Below, one piece after another: positions 54,901 through 62,501 of a stretch of DNA of 64,000 bases. Positions within the stretch are counted from its first letter, which is position 1. Every line of letters begins with the position of its first letter. This stretch comes from JACRLW01 sp046349595 (GTDB lineage: Bacteria; Planctomycetota; UBA1135; UBA2386). The stretch is from positions 930,001-994,000 of the forward strand of contig JAXMCA010000002.1 in NCBI GenBank assembly GCA_046349595.1, read 5' to 3'. The notes beneath the pieces were generated by a model. It ran no database searches. It was given only the letters and a program-made list of their open reading frames with translations, and had not been told where the DNA came from. Position numbers and translations under genes: made by a program.

Positions 54901-57432
54901 ATCCTCAGCGGGCACTCGCCCGAGCAGACCTACATCGCCATGGGATCCTTGCGCGACGCCTTGAACGACGTGCACGAGGAGGCCGCGCTCGACGAGATGC
55001 AGGCCTCGATCGACCGTATGCGCAAGGCCTTCCTGCCATCCGACACCGACTTCGTCGAGATCGGGCCGGCGCTCGCCACCTACCTCTGCCAGGGTCGCGC
55101 GGCACGGGTCCCGAACGGCAATGGCGAACATCGTCGTGCCATGCTCAGCGCGCTCGACCAAGTGCAGCGCGGCGTGCACAGCTCGATCGCTCCGAACGCG
55201 CGCTACGCCATCGCCAACTTCCTGACCGGACTCGGCGAGCTGCCGGGCGAGGACGAGCGCATCCGCCGCATCGCGATCCTCACGACGCTGGCCCAGCTCG
55301 TCCCGCCGGCTTCGCTCGACGATCTCCGCATCACCACCTGCCTCGCGCAGGCGCTGTGGATCGACGGCGCACGCGACCGCGCCATCGAGACGATGGACAT
55401 GCTGCTGCGCCGCGCCGAGCAGGACGCCGGAGGTGGGATCCCCGAGCAGGCCATGCCGCAGGTCGACGTGCTCGTCGACTGGCTGACCGCGAGTGGACGC
55501 CACGGCGAGGCCGAGACGCGCGTGAAGCGCTGGCGCGACGGACAGCCGACTCCAATGCGTCGTGACTGGTACGAGGATCGCCTCGACAGGGTCTACGCCT
55601 CGGCGATCACCAGCAAGGGCACCACCTCGTTGGGCTCGGGAGCCAGGCTGTTCGACGCGGCCGCGACACGCCTCGAGAAACGCCTCGCCGTTCTCGCGGC
55701 CGGTCGGGCGCGCGCGACGTCGATCCTGCAGCTCTACTCCGCCCTCTGCCGAGCGGCGTCCGCGGCCAAGGCCGGCGATCCGGGACAACGGCTGAGCGAC
55801 TGGGCCGCCACCGGTCTCGACGCGCTGCTCGCCCGATGCCCCACCGCGCACGCGGACCTGATCTACACCGCGGCCGACACGCTCGACGACATCGGCAGCA
55901 AGCACGCGGCACTCGCGCTGTTCGTGAAGCACTGCCTGAACCCGCCGCCATGGAACCTCCGCGTCGGCGTCGATCTGTGGAACCGCTTCGATTGGCGCAT
56001 CGCCGACCTGCGCCACAAGCTCGGTGACCTCGGCGATCTGCGGGCCGATCTGCGCGCGCTCGTCCTGCGCGAGCTCGAACGCGACCTGGTCAGCGTCGGC
56101 AGGAACTACAACCCGATCTGGCGCTCGAACGACCAGCGCTTCTGGAACGAGCTGCGCGGCGAATTCCTCGCGGTCGCCGGCAAGGTGCTCGAACTCCACC
56201 CCAAGGATCCGGCGATCGTCGCCTACACCGCGGGTGTCCTCCACGATTCCCTCGGCGACGTGCGCGGCGGCGTGCGTGCACTGCAGTCGCTGCAGGAGAG
56301 GGAACTCCTGGCCCTCGATCACCGGGCGATCCTCGCCGGGTGGCTGATGGATCTCCGCGAGTTCGATGCGGCACTCCCGCACCTGCGGATCCTGGTCGAC
56401 CAACAGCCCGGAATGCTCCAGCACCACCTCTACCTGATCACGGCGCTGGGGAAGACCGGGAAGCTCGATGCCGCGCGCACAGCCCTCGGAACCGCCATCG
56501 AGCGTTTCACCGAGTTCCGCACCCTGACCGATTCGGCGGAGGCGAGTCTGGCCTTCGCCGCGCGTGACGCAGGCCTCTCACCCGAAGCGCTCGAGCACAT
56601 CGCCAATGCGATCCACACGCGCGAGCGCTCCCGCGCCACGAGTGCCGACAACACCCTGTCCGAGTGGTACTCGGTCTACGCCGGGATGCTCGGGGTCGCC
56701 GGTCACGAGGACGACGCCGTCGAAGCCGCCGGCGCTTCGATCGTCGCCTGCGGCGAGAACCAACCGCTTCGCGAGCAGCGCTTCAAGGAGCTGACGAACG
56801 TCCTCGGTCGGATGAGGGACCTCGATGGTTGGCTCGGCCGCTACGACGCACGCGCGAAGGAGTCGGGAGTCGACGCGCCGATCCTGCGCAAGGCGCTCGC
56901 CTCGGTGATGCGCGACACCGGCGCGATGGAGTCCGCCGCCAAACAGCTGCGTCTCGCGATCGCCCTCGATCCGCGCGACCTGTCCACCTACCGAGATCTG
57001 CTCGCCGTGCTCGATGGTCTCGCCCGGACCAACGAGGCCCTCGACGTGGCCTTCGCGGCGCTCGCCGCAGCGCCGTCCGACCTCGACGTCATCGCCGACC
57101 TCGCCGCGCGACTCGAGCGCGCCAAGCGCATCGACGACGCCCAGCGCGCCTGGTCGGATCTCGTCGAGCGCCAGCCGCACGAGGCCGACGGCCACCGTCG
57201 TCTCGCCGAGCAGCGCGCCAAGCAGGATCGCGACGGTGAGGCGATCGAGCAGTGGCAGCAGGTGGTGCGCACGCGCCCCGACGACCCTCAGGGCTTCCTG
57301 TCGCTCGCGCGCGCTCAGCTGCACGCCAAGGACCGCGACGCCGCGAACGCCACCTTCGCGATCCTGCTGGCCCGCGACTGGGGCAACGACACCGTCGCCA
57401 TCCGTCAGGCGGTCAACGAGCTGATGCGCTGA
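48979..57432 (+). CDS. Giant FecR-VIT-VWA-TPR protein
   Basis: 2817 residues from the ATG at 48979; the frame is open for 219 more bases but those lack a signal peptide. An anchor or signal (HLAFAVVVVLTLAAIHHA) comes first. Residues about 60-135 resemble a FecR domain (VEIELAGGGRVLVGPDTRIE). A VIT domain follows at about 165-290 (DVTIRDAVAETTIEQVYANA). The VWA domain (about 415-590) has the metal motif DTSGSMD at 423-429. From about 1170 to the end is an alpha-helical superhelix of TPR-like repeats (ALGRALDIAQKAPWNLEAQQ; AIEQWQQVVRTRPDDPQGFL). A Lys-Glu-Asp linker lies near 1130-1165. Likely a surface scaffold for binding partners in the periplasm. No enzyme domain is seen. Confidence 0.85.
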   Translation: MRHLAFAVVVVLTLAAIHHAPEPARRDDDGRAATVVDRHGLAFVQAAGRTRWTPLGRREPLLAGDAIRTDLRGANAVEIELAGGGRVLVGPDTRIELGPRSIHVLRGECEVDPGETPVKVTGPGKADLGIGTRTVLRATAGALQTLDKDPRWLSGYRESTTSEWMGSLVAQVDGRDVPLAIREHRVDVTIRDAVAETTIEQVYANATRTTLEGSFTFPLPPGASVSGFAMWVGDEQVEADIVERSRARQIYEDLKRRKVDPGLLEWSGGNLFTARVWPIPAQGEKRVRVRYTQLLPLEGTTLRWSTALRSEAMRAKPVRHVQVHAEVASSRKLVTVGSPTHEVSTKHTERSATLDWDAQDFTPDRDFELRVELAESAPLTVVEHVRDGQGYFAAMITPPGENAGWTRPATPEGTGVELVLVCDTSGSMDAPARSAQREVVAALLGSLGANDRFRLLGSDYKAAWFDPGAVPADAAHVAAALDFLDARPSLGWTDLDLAFATALESAGKGAVVVYVGDGMVTRGDADGSAFARRCAQLLEGHEVTLDAVAVSNAIDAQVLDAITRAGHGTYVEAGDDVPTAALAILGDALGPKLQDVHIAFEGIDVARVLPDVLPNIAVGRERIVVGRYQPKSEVQSGRVVVEARLGGKPVRYERACSFGPGDPVCSWLPRLWVQRHIEKLIADGLSPQSRADVIALSAEFQVMTPLTSFLVLESDADRERYGVTRRIKMRDGETFFAQARDQARADRTRTALADAAQWRVALRQSALREIAELGRSQAMAVAIAYPVSRFGLYRGPSDAMPAGRGGEALRGLKLAEAGAAGDDFFLGAGEPVPETTVASGTWDDAIGNDFAGLEAARESLDGGDLGYLGVDFEELADKDELTAGLAKKVSFHRRAARARQSASDVFSWYPDESRPALAAFGFPGLARFAGAPIDSPDPEWPAELIAMVRALDKRAALRALDGVDIARTVTTMHGPTGRVTERAHTRTVWSRGGYVVRSEAGRNASTHLSLAIDGRRREIDVALGLGRDRPVAEGELDDFAAWLPAGAGADFSRSLADHSAKVLSDERTKVVLELRSLSDPTQSRVLTLDLKQYVLLSMVSYSGTRRTGDITVESVIHVDGVALPGRVVSHDAEGRVISVEEITARRVQGDELRGAVAAARDGESGTLFVDAADPLLVDSREAVHARTARVQQMLSVLADLLQRSRKDEAVALWKTLSGQLGGNLAAMTWIGLDVEASTGFRGGYDGIADSLCRRAPGADTFFLVQRLLERSAPALGPNERLALHDRIRPALFCDGEDADAKDRDLAWRLADARLWRDVGDKERALGRALDIAQKAPWNLEAQQIAANWCAESGHDEQAEQIDERALAADSLWTRDELDGLYATLCQLHWSNIDLAKAGAVADRWIASGTASHEAHALRLAVMLYQGKLKEAVADVDATLAADLDIDGKPSDLARFDAALRFLLGDGWRFSRSAILPDDLPRLESVVRKYLVSSSRTGLARVQWILANDGFRRTDAGRGVLAEMRGWFGVASRVEQMPFLMLDLALQYLDARELSDQAWTEVVANLPKRIAATTNRFERDRLAQHYLALCDRRDAQDLAITFQRTRLEDAASRLSRPGIANDLLQRLTRQPWSTEREDEILGLCTRTLDPFATTDARAAGFISILRWSCDQLQQMRQTKELGPVGELEKLPRKERRAKEVTATANAQRSLAARLATYAGGMDPALRVFATVEAACFAAQSTDDRDTLRIETVAALDSIKDRDIGDGGIRVARRRLSLVLSHLAVRRGTSTELVDGVLADYASRSQRGTGELDWRAETARLLTALDRDEALLIALGQWIAPARLDQHWRTLRGWLLASRGDFAAARTDLDRLASDTELSAFEWNTLGGWRLAAGDEAGWTAANIARFDAMDEWSLRGVVQSETSRLQRKPDAIDPLSIEAARSLLRKCSNPQWMLQQVMALYKTSKDPRVLGALPAILSGHSPEQTYIAMGSLRDALNDVHEEAALDEMQASIDRMRKAFLPSDTDFVEIGPALATYLCQGRAARVPNGNGEHRRAMLSALDQVQRGVHSSIAPNARYAIANFLTGLGELPGEDERIRRIAILTTLAQLVPPASLDDLRITTCLAQALWIDGARDRAIETMDMLLRRAEQDAGGGIPEQAMPQVDVLVDWLTASGRHGEAETRVKRWRDGQPTPMRRDWYEDRLDRVYASAITSKGTTSLGSGARLFDAAATRLEKRLAVLAAGRARATSILQLYSALCRAASAAKAGDPGQRLSDWAATGLDALLARCPTAHADLIYTAADTLDDIGSKHAALALFVKHCLNPPPWNLRVGVDLWNRFDWRIADLRHKLGDLGDLRADLRALVLRELERDLVSVGRNYNPIWRSNDQRFWNELRGEFLAVAGKVLELHPKDPAIVAYTAGVLHDSLGDVRGGVRALQSLQERELLALDHRAILAGWLMDLREFDAALPHLRILVDQQPGMLQHHLYLITALGKTGKLDAARTALGTAIERFTEFRTLTDSAEASLAFAARDAGLSPEALEHIANAIHTRERSRATSADNTLSEWYSVYAGMLGVAGHEDDAVEAAGASIVACGENQPLREQRFKELTNVLGRMRDLDGWLGRYDARAKESGVDAPILRKALASVMRDTGAMESAAKQLRLAIALDPRDLSTYRDLLAVLDGLARTNEALDVAFAALAAAPSDLDVIADLAARLERAKRIDDAQRAWSDLVERQPHEADGHRRLAEQRAKQDRDGEAIEQWQQVVRTRPDDPQGFLSLARAQLHAKDRDAANATFAILLARDWGNDTVAIRQAVNELMR

Positions 57433-57436
57433 TCCC

Positions 57437-60385
57437 TCACGAGCCGCCGAGCGGGATCTCGATGCGCGCGGTCTCGCCGGCGCTCACCGTGACGGTGCGC
57501 GACGGCCCCGGCTTGGGCTCGCCCGATCCGAGCGCCTCCGCGTGGATCTCGTAGTCACCGGGTGCCAGCCGCTCGATGTGGAACGAACCCGACATCGCCG
57601 TCTCGCGGCGCTCCTCACCAGCCGGAGCACCGACCTTGTGCAACACGACCATCGCCGCGCGGATCTGATCGTCGGCAGCGAAGCCGGTGACCTTGCCGCG
57701 GAGGTTGCCTGCCGGTTGCAGTTCGATCGATCCGGCATCGGTCGGGGCGCCGTCGGCCACCACGATCTTGTCGAGCTTGCCATCGATGTGCTTGTTGTGC
57801 TCGACGACCAGCTCGTACTCGCCGGGAGGCACGTCCTCGAGGGTCGCACGACCCTCGTCGTCGGTGCGCACGGAGCCTGGTCCGCCCTGCATGCGCACCG
57901 AGCGGGAGTCGTCACCACCGTCGGTCGAGCGGCTCATCATCATGATGCCGACCATGCGACGCTGCGGTGCGCCTTCGCTGCCGGCGCGACGCAGGGTCAC
58001 GTCGGCACGCGCGAGCGGCTGGTGATCGATCGCGCTGGTGACGTGCACGACGACGGATCCCCCGGAGATGCGTAGATCGCGCTGCACGCTCGGCACTCCG
58101 ACGGGGACGTCGAACTCGTCCGTCGACGGAACCGGTCGATCCGGTCGCTTCCACTCCAGGCGCCAGCGCCCTGCCGGCACGTCGTCGAAGGCGAAGTGGC
58201 CGTCCGCGTCGCTGTGGCGGAGCTTGCCGCCCATGCCGAGCCCGATCGGAGCATCTTCGTTCACGCGCTGGAGACGGACCTCGGCTCCGCGCACGATGCC
58301 GTTCGCATCGGTCACGGTTCCGTTCACCGTCGCGAGCACCGGACGCGTGAGATCGACCTGGGTCTCCGCCCCGGGCTGGATGTCGAAGGCGACTGCGGTC
58401 TCGTCGAGCGAAGCGCCGTTGTCGTCGACCAGCATCTGCATGCCGCCGAAGTCGATCGGCTCGGGCGGGAGCTCGACGCGTGCCGTGTAGTGACCCGCGA
58501 GCAGCGGCCCGACGCGGGACGAGCCCTCGGCGGTCGCGGTGCCGTGCTCGTCGCGGCGGTCGTCGCCTTCGGGGCCGGTCACCACGAAGCGCGCACCGCC
58601 GATCGCGGCGCCGGCCGCATCCTTCACGTGCACGGTGACGAATCCGGCGGGACGAAGCGTGGCGATCACCTCGCGCGTGCCGCGCAACGGCACGGTCATC
58701 GGGATCGGCTTCGCCGGGGCGAGCGATTCGTGGGTCGCACGCACCACCACGGCACGTGCAGGCAATCCGCCGAGCAGGGCACGACCTTCGGCATTGGTCG
58801 TCGCGCGACGGAGTTCGTCGCCCGGCACCGGGATCGGACCGTCCGGACCGGCTGCGCGGGCCCGCGCGGTGAATCGCATGGTGCGGACACCGCGACCCGC
58901 CGGCGCGTCCTGCTGGTCGTCGGGCGTGGCGATGACCACCGTCGCTCCGGGGACCGGCTTGCCTTTCTCGTCCTGCACGAGCACGTCGAGCGCGGCACCG
59001 ATCTCGGCGACGAGCTGCACGTGTTCGACCTTGCTGCCCGGCAGGACCTGCACCAACACCCCGTCGAGCGGCAGGTGTGATTCGCCGGTGGCACTCAGCG
59101 TGACCGGCCCGGGGCGCACGTTCTCGATCACGAACACGCCTTTCTCGTCGGTCTTCGCCGAGGTCTCGCTCGGCATGCGCATGATCGGAGTCGGCGCCAC
59201 CGACACATCGCCGCCACCGGTGCGCGCACTCACCTCGCTCCCGGCGAGCGGTGCGCCGCTCGCGTCCCGCAGCACACCGCTGATCGTTCCGCAGCGCTGG
59301 AGCTGCACCACGACATCGGAGCGACCGACCGCGATCGCCGGCACCGTCTCCGCCGCGTGACCCTTGTTGCTGACGCGCAGCGTGGTCGTCTCGCCTTCGA
59401 TGCCGGCGATCACGAACGCGCCCGATGCGGATGTCTCGACCGAGCCCTGGCTGTCGAACTGCTCGACGTCGACACCCGAAGCGACGCGCATCTTGCGCAG
59501 CGCATTCACCTTCGCGCCCTCGATCGGCCGGCCCAGATCGTCGTAGACGAACCCCGACACGCTCGCGCCACGCTCGAGCTGGAAGCGCTGCTCCTTCATC
59601 GGCGGATCGCGCGTCACGTCGATGCGGCGCGGCTCCGGGACGAAGCCGGGCGCCGCGGCGAGGAGATGGCAACTGCCCGGCTCCAGACCGACGACGACGA
59701 AGCGCCCCTCGCCGTCGACCGCGACGTCCTCGCCGCCGAAACCGAGTCCGAGCATGCTGTCGTTGACGCGGAGCTTCGCCAGCGGAAGGGCCTGACCGGT
59801 CTCGTCCACGACCTGGCCGCGGAGCGTGAGGGCGTCGACCACCACGAGGTCGCCGAGATCCTTGTCCGCGCCGTTCAGCTCGACGTCGAGACTGCGACGA
59901 TCGCCCTGGCGGAACAGCAGGCCGGCCTTCGCGAGGACCTCGATCTGGCCGCGCGCCTCACGGGACAGCGCGAACTGGAAGCGGCCGTCGCCGCCGGTCT
60001 CGGCCCTGGGTGCCTCGGAGTCGCGCAGGAACGGTCGCCCGGGTCCGGACGTGGAGCCGAAGCGGATCACCGCGCCCGCCACGGCGGTGTTGTCGCCGCG
60101 AACCAGTCGGCCGCGCAGCATCACCTTCTCCGATCCTGCGGTCGGCAACCCGGTCCTCACGGCCTCGCGCTGCGCACCGCCGTCGGCCGGAGCCTGCTCG
60201 GAACGCGCATTGCCCTCGGCGACGCGCGGCGCACCCTCCGGGTCGCCCTTCACCTCATTGGCCCGCTGAGGGTCTTGCGATATCGGGCCGCTTTCGCCCG
60301 ACCCTCCGCCGAGCAGGATGGCGCTGATGAGGACACCGACCATGACGAGGAGGGTGACGACGAGGAAGTTGCTGCGACGAGCCAT
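57437..60385 (-). CDS. Membrane-anchored protein with many carboxypeptidase-regulatory-like domains
   Basis: 982 residues. Residues 6-25 form a single N-terminal membrane anchor (NFLVVTLLVMVGVLISAILL), followed by a disordered linker (about 28-85). The rest is an array of beta-sandwich units of the carboxypeptidase-regulatory-like (CarbopepD_reg/DUF4198-like) type. Each repeats a G-x-V-x-D-x-x-G-x-P-x-x-x-A pattern (GRLVRGDNTAVAGAVIRFG; RGQVVDETGQALPLAKLRV; SGFVYDDLGRPIEGAKVNAL; VTDANGIVRGAEVRLQRVNE). I count eight or nine units. Such arrays bind or space other domains outside the cytoplasm. Its stop lies 4 bases from that of the giant TPR protein, with the two genes convergent. Confidence 0.8.
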   Translation of the reverse strand: MARRSNFLVVTLLVMVGVLISAILLGGGSGESGPISQDPQRANEVKGDPEGAPRVAEGNARSEQAPADGGAQREAVRTGLPTAGSEKVMLRGRLVRGDNTAVAGAVIRFGSTSGPGRPFLRDSEAPRAETGGDGRFQFALSREARGQIEVLAKAGLLFRQGDRRSLDVELNGADKDLGDLVVVDALTLRGQVVDETGQALPLAKLRVNDSMLGLGFGGEDVAVDGEGRFVVVGLEPGSCHLLAAAPGFVPEPRRIDVTRDPPMKEQRFQLERGASVSGFVYDDLGRPIEGAKVNALRKMRVASGVDVEQFDSQGSVETSASGAFVIAGIEGETTTLRVSNKGHAAETVPAIAVGRSDVVVQLQRCGTISGVLRDASGAPLAGSEVSARTGGGDVSVAPTPIMRMPSETSAKTDEKGVFVIENVRPGPVTLSATGESHLPLDGVLVQVLPGSKVEHVQLVAEIGAALDVLVQDEKGKPVPGATVVIATPDDQQDAPAGRGVRTMRFTARARAAGPDGPIPVPGDELRRATTNAEGRALLGGLPARAVVVRATHESLAPAKPIPMTVPLRGTREVIATLRPAGFVTVHVKDAAGAAIGGARFVVTGPEGDDRRDEHGTATAEGSSRVGPLLAGHYTARVELPPEPIDFGGMQMLVDDNGASLDETAVAFDIQPGAETQVDLTRPVLATVNGTVTDANGIVRGAEVRLQRVNEDAPIGLGMGGKLRHSDADGHFAFDDVPAGRWRLEWKRPDRPVPSTDEFDVPVGVPSVQRDLRISGGSVVVHVTSAIDHQPLARADVTLRRAGSEGAPQRRMVGIMMMSRSTDGGDDSRSVRMQGGPGSVRTDDEGRATLEDVPPGEYELVVEHNKHIDGKLDKIVVADGAPTDAGSIELQPAGNLRGKVTGFAADDQIRAAMVVLHKVGAPAGEERRETAMSGSFHIERLAPGDYEIHAEALGSGEPKPGPSRTVTVSAGETARIEIPLGGS

Positions 60386-60489
60386 GAAGAGATCCGAAGC
60401 GAGGGCGGCGCTGGACGCCGCATGCTAGTGGAAACTCCGACCCCGGCACGCGCGCCGCGACGGCGAGCGTGCGCAGTAGGATCGCGACC

Positions 60490-61899
60490 ATGCCGAGTCC
60501 TGAGTTCCACCGCGGTCGTCGTCTGGCCTTCCTCCGCTCCATCGACGGTCCCGTCCTCCTGTTCGCCGGTGGCCAGCGCTCGCGCAACTACCCGGCCAAC
60601 ACCTACGCCTACCGCGCCGACAGCAACTTCCACTACTTCTTCGACCGCCCCGAGCCGGACGCGGCCGCGCTCTTCGACCCGGCCGACGGCAGCGTCCGCC
60701 TGTTCCTCCACGCGCGCACCGCGGCCGATGCGCTCTGGCACGGCGCGACCTCGCCCTTCGAGACCGAACTGGACCGGCAGATGGTGACCGAGGTGCTGCC
60801 GGTCGAGGAACTCGAGACCCACGTCAAGCGGATCTGCGGCACGCGCAAGGTGCGCAGCCTCGCCGTCGCCGACCATCGCACCACGGCGCGCGCACGCAAG
60901 ATCACCGGCGAGGACCTCGACTTCGACTCCTCCGGCGGACCCTGCGATCCCAAGATCGCCGATGCGATCTTCGCGCTGCGCAAGAACAAGGCGCCCGAGG
61001 AACTGGAGGAGATCCGCCGCGCCGCGGCTGTCACCCACGCCGCACACGTCGGCGCCATGAACGCGACACGCAAGGGCGGGAGCGAGGCGAAGTTGACCGG
61101 TGTCGTGGAAGGCACCTTCGCGCAACACGACTGCACCCCGGCCTACGGCACGATCCTGTCGGTGCGCGGCGAGGTCCTGCACAACAACGCGCACGGCAAC
61201 GATCTCCGCGACGGCGACCTCGTCCTCCTCGACGCCGGCGCCGAGCGACCGAGCGCGTACTGCGCCGACGTGACGCGCGCCTGGCCCGTCTCCGGCCGCT
61301 TCGATCCGCTGCAGGCCGAGATCTACGACATCGTGCTGCACGCAGAGCTCGCCGCGATCGCGATGGTGAAGCCCGGAGTGCGCTACCGCGACGTGCACAT
61401 GCAGAGCGCGCGGGTGATCACCGACGGACTGCGGCAGGCCGGATTCCTGCGTGGTTCCACCGACGCACTGGTCGAGTCCGGCGCGCACGCCGTGTTCTTC
61501 CCGCACGGCGTCGGTCATCAGCTCGGACTCGACGTCCACGACATGGAGGGCTTCGGCGATCGCGTGCACTACCCCGGCGGTCGCACGCGCAGCTCGCAGT
61601 TCGGAACCTGCTACCTGCGTATGGATCGCGACCTCGAGGCCGGCATGGTGTTCACGATCGAACCGGGCATCTACTTCGTGCCGGCGATCCTCGCCGACGA
61701 CGCGCTGCGCGGTCGCTTCCGCGACGCGGTCGACTGGTCGCGCGCGGAGAAGGTCGCCCGTGAACACGGCGGTCGCGGTTTCGGTGGCATCCGCATCGAG
61801 GACGACGTGCACTGCACGGCGACCGGTCACGAAGTGCTGACCTCGTCGATCCCGAAGGAGCGCGCGGCGGTCGAGGCCGCGGTGGGCACCGGGCGTTGA
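60490..61899 (+). CDS. Xaa-Pro aminopeptidase (M24B)
   Basis: 469 residues from the ATG at 60490. The N-terminal AMP_N-like domain (GPVLLFAGGQRSRNYPANTY, FHYFFDRPEPDAAALFDPA) precedes a pita-bread catalytic domain. The metal ligands are D248 (VLLDAG), D260 (CADVTR), H343 (FPHGVGHQLG), E391 (FTIEPGIYF) and E437 (IRIEDDV), with H339 nearby: a complete set for two Mn2+. The enzyme removes the N-terminal residue before proline. Cytoplasmic, as no signal is seen. A 4-base overlap (TTGA) couples it to the glycosylase gene. Confidence 0.9.
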   Translation: MPSPEFHRGRRLAFLRSIDGPVLLFAGGQRSRNYPANTYAYRADSNFHYFFDRPEPDAAALFDPADGSVRLFLHARTAADALWHGATSPFETELDRQMVTEVLPVEELETHVKRICGTRKVRSLAVADHRTTARARKITGEDLDFDSSGGPCDPKIADAIFALRKNKAPEELEEIRRAAAVTHAAHVGAMNATRKGGSEAKLTGVVEGTFAQHDCTPAYGTILSVRGEVLHNNAHGNDLRDGDLVLLDAGAERPSAYCADVTRAWPVSGRFDPLQAEIYDIVLHAELAAIAMVKPGVRYRDVHMQSARVITDGLRQAGFLRGSTDALVESGAHAVFFPHGVGHQLGLDVHDMEGFGDRVHYPGGRTRSSQFGTCYLRMDRDLEAGMVFTIEPGIYFVPAILADDALRGRFRDAVDWSRAEKVAREHGGRGFGGIRIEDDVHCTATGHEVLTSSIPKERAAVEAAVGTGR

Positions 61900-62501
61900 G
61901 TGCGGATCGTGCACGCTGCGGCTGGGTCAGCGACGACCCGCTCTACGTCGCCTACCACGACGAGGAGTGGGGCGTGCCCTCGCACGACGATCGTCACCTC
62001 TTCGAGATGCTGATCCTCGAAGGCGCGCAAGCCGGACTCAGCTGGATCACGATCCTGCGCAAACGCGCGCACTACCGAAAGGTCTACGACGACTTCGATC
62101 CGACCCGGGTCGCGCGTTTCTCTGCGGCGAAGAACGCACGCCTGCTGGCCGATCCGGGCATCGTGCGCAACCGACTCAAGGTCGAAGCGTCGGTCGACAA
62201 CGCGCGCGCCTTCCTGCGCGTGCAGGAGCGCGAAGGATCCTTCGATCGGTGGCTGTGGGCCTTCGTCGACGGCGAACCGGTGCGCAACCGCTTCCGCGCC
62301 CAGGCCGAGGTCCCCGCGCGGACCGAGCTGTCCGACCGGATCTCGAAAGCACTGAAGAAGGAAGGCTTCCGCTTCGTGGGCTCGACCATCGTGTACGCCT
62401 ACCTCCAGGCCGTCGGCGTCGTCGACGATCACATCGCGGCGTGCTTCCGGAGCGAGCGCAGTCGCGCGCCGTCTACCTCTCGGGGAACGGCGCGCCGCTG
62501 A
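61896..62501 (+). CDS. tag: DNA-3-methyladenine glycosylase I
   Basis: 201 residues from a TTG at 61896 overlapping the aminopeptidase stop. The zinc site of Tag is present: C8 (CGW), H21 (YHDEEWG), H179 and C183 (DDHIAACF). The signature HLFEMLILEGAQAGLSWITI with the following LRKRAHYRKVYDDFDP is that of the family, and VGSTIVYAYLQAVGVVDDH gives the substrate pocket end. It excises 3-methyladenine from alkylated DNA. The last 18 residues are a variable tail that overlaps the end of the convergent GH35 gene by 29 bases. Confidence 0.93.
   Translation: MSADRARCGWVSDDPLYVAYHDEEWGVPSHDDRHLFEMLILEGAQAGLSWITILRKRAHYRKVYDDFDPTRVARFSAAKNARLLADPGIVRNRLKVEASVDNARAFLRVQEREGSFDRWLWAFVDGEPVRNRFRAQAEVPARTELSDRISKALKKEGFRFVGSTIVYAYLQAVGVVDDHIAACFRSERSRAPSTSRGTARR

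Noticed and set aside
48460..56427. Two very long minus-strand frames (1230 and 1400 residues) opposite the VIT-VWA-TPR gene
   Set aside because: Composition is rich in Arg, Gly, Asp and Val in shadow fashion, with no signal peptide or motif. The plus strand has clear VIT, VWA and TPR patterns over the same bases.
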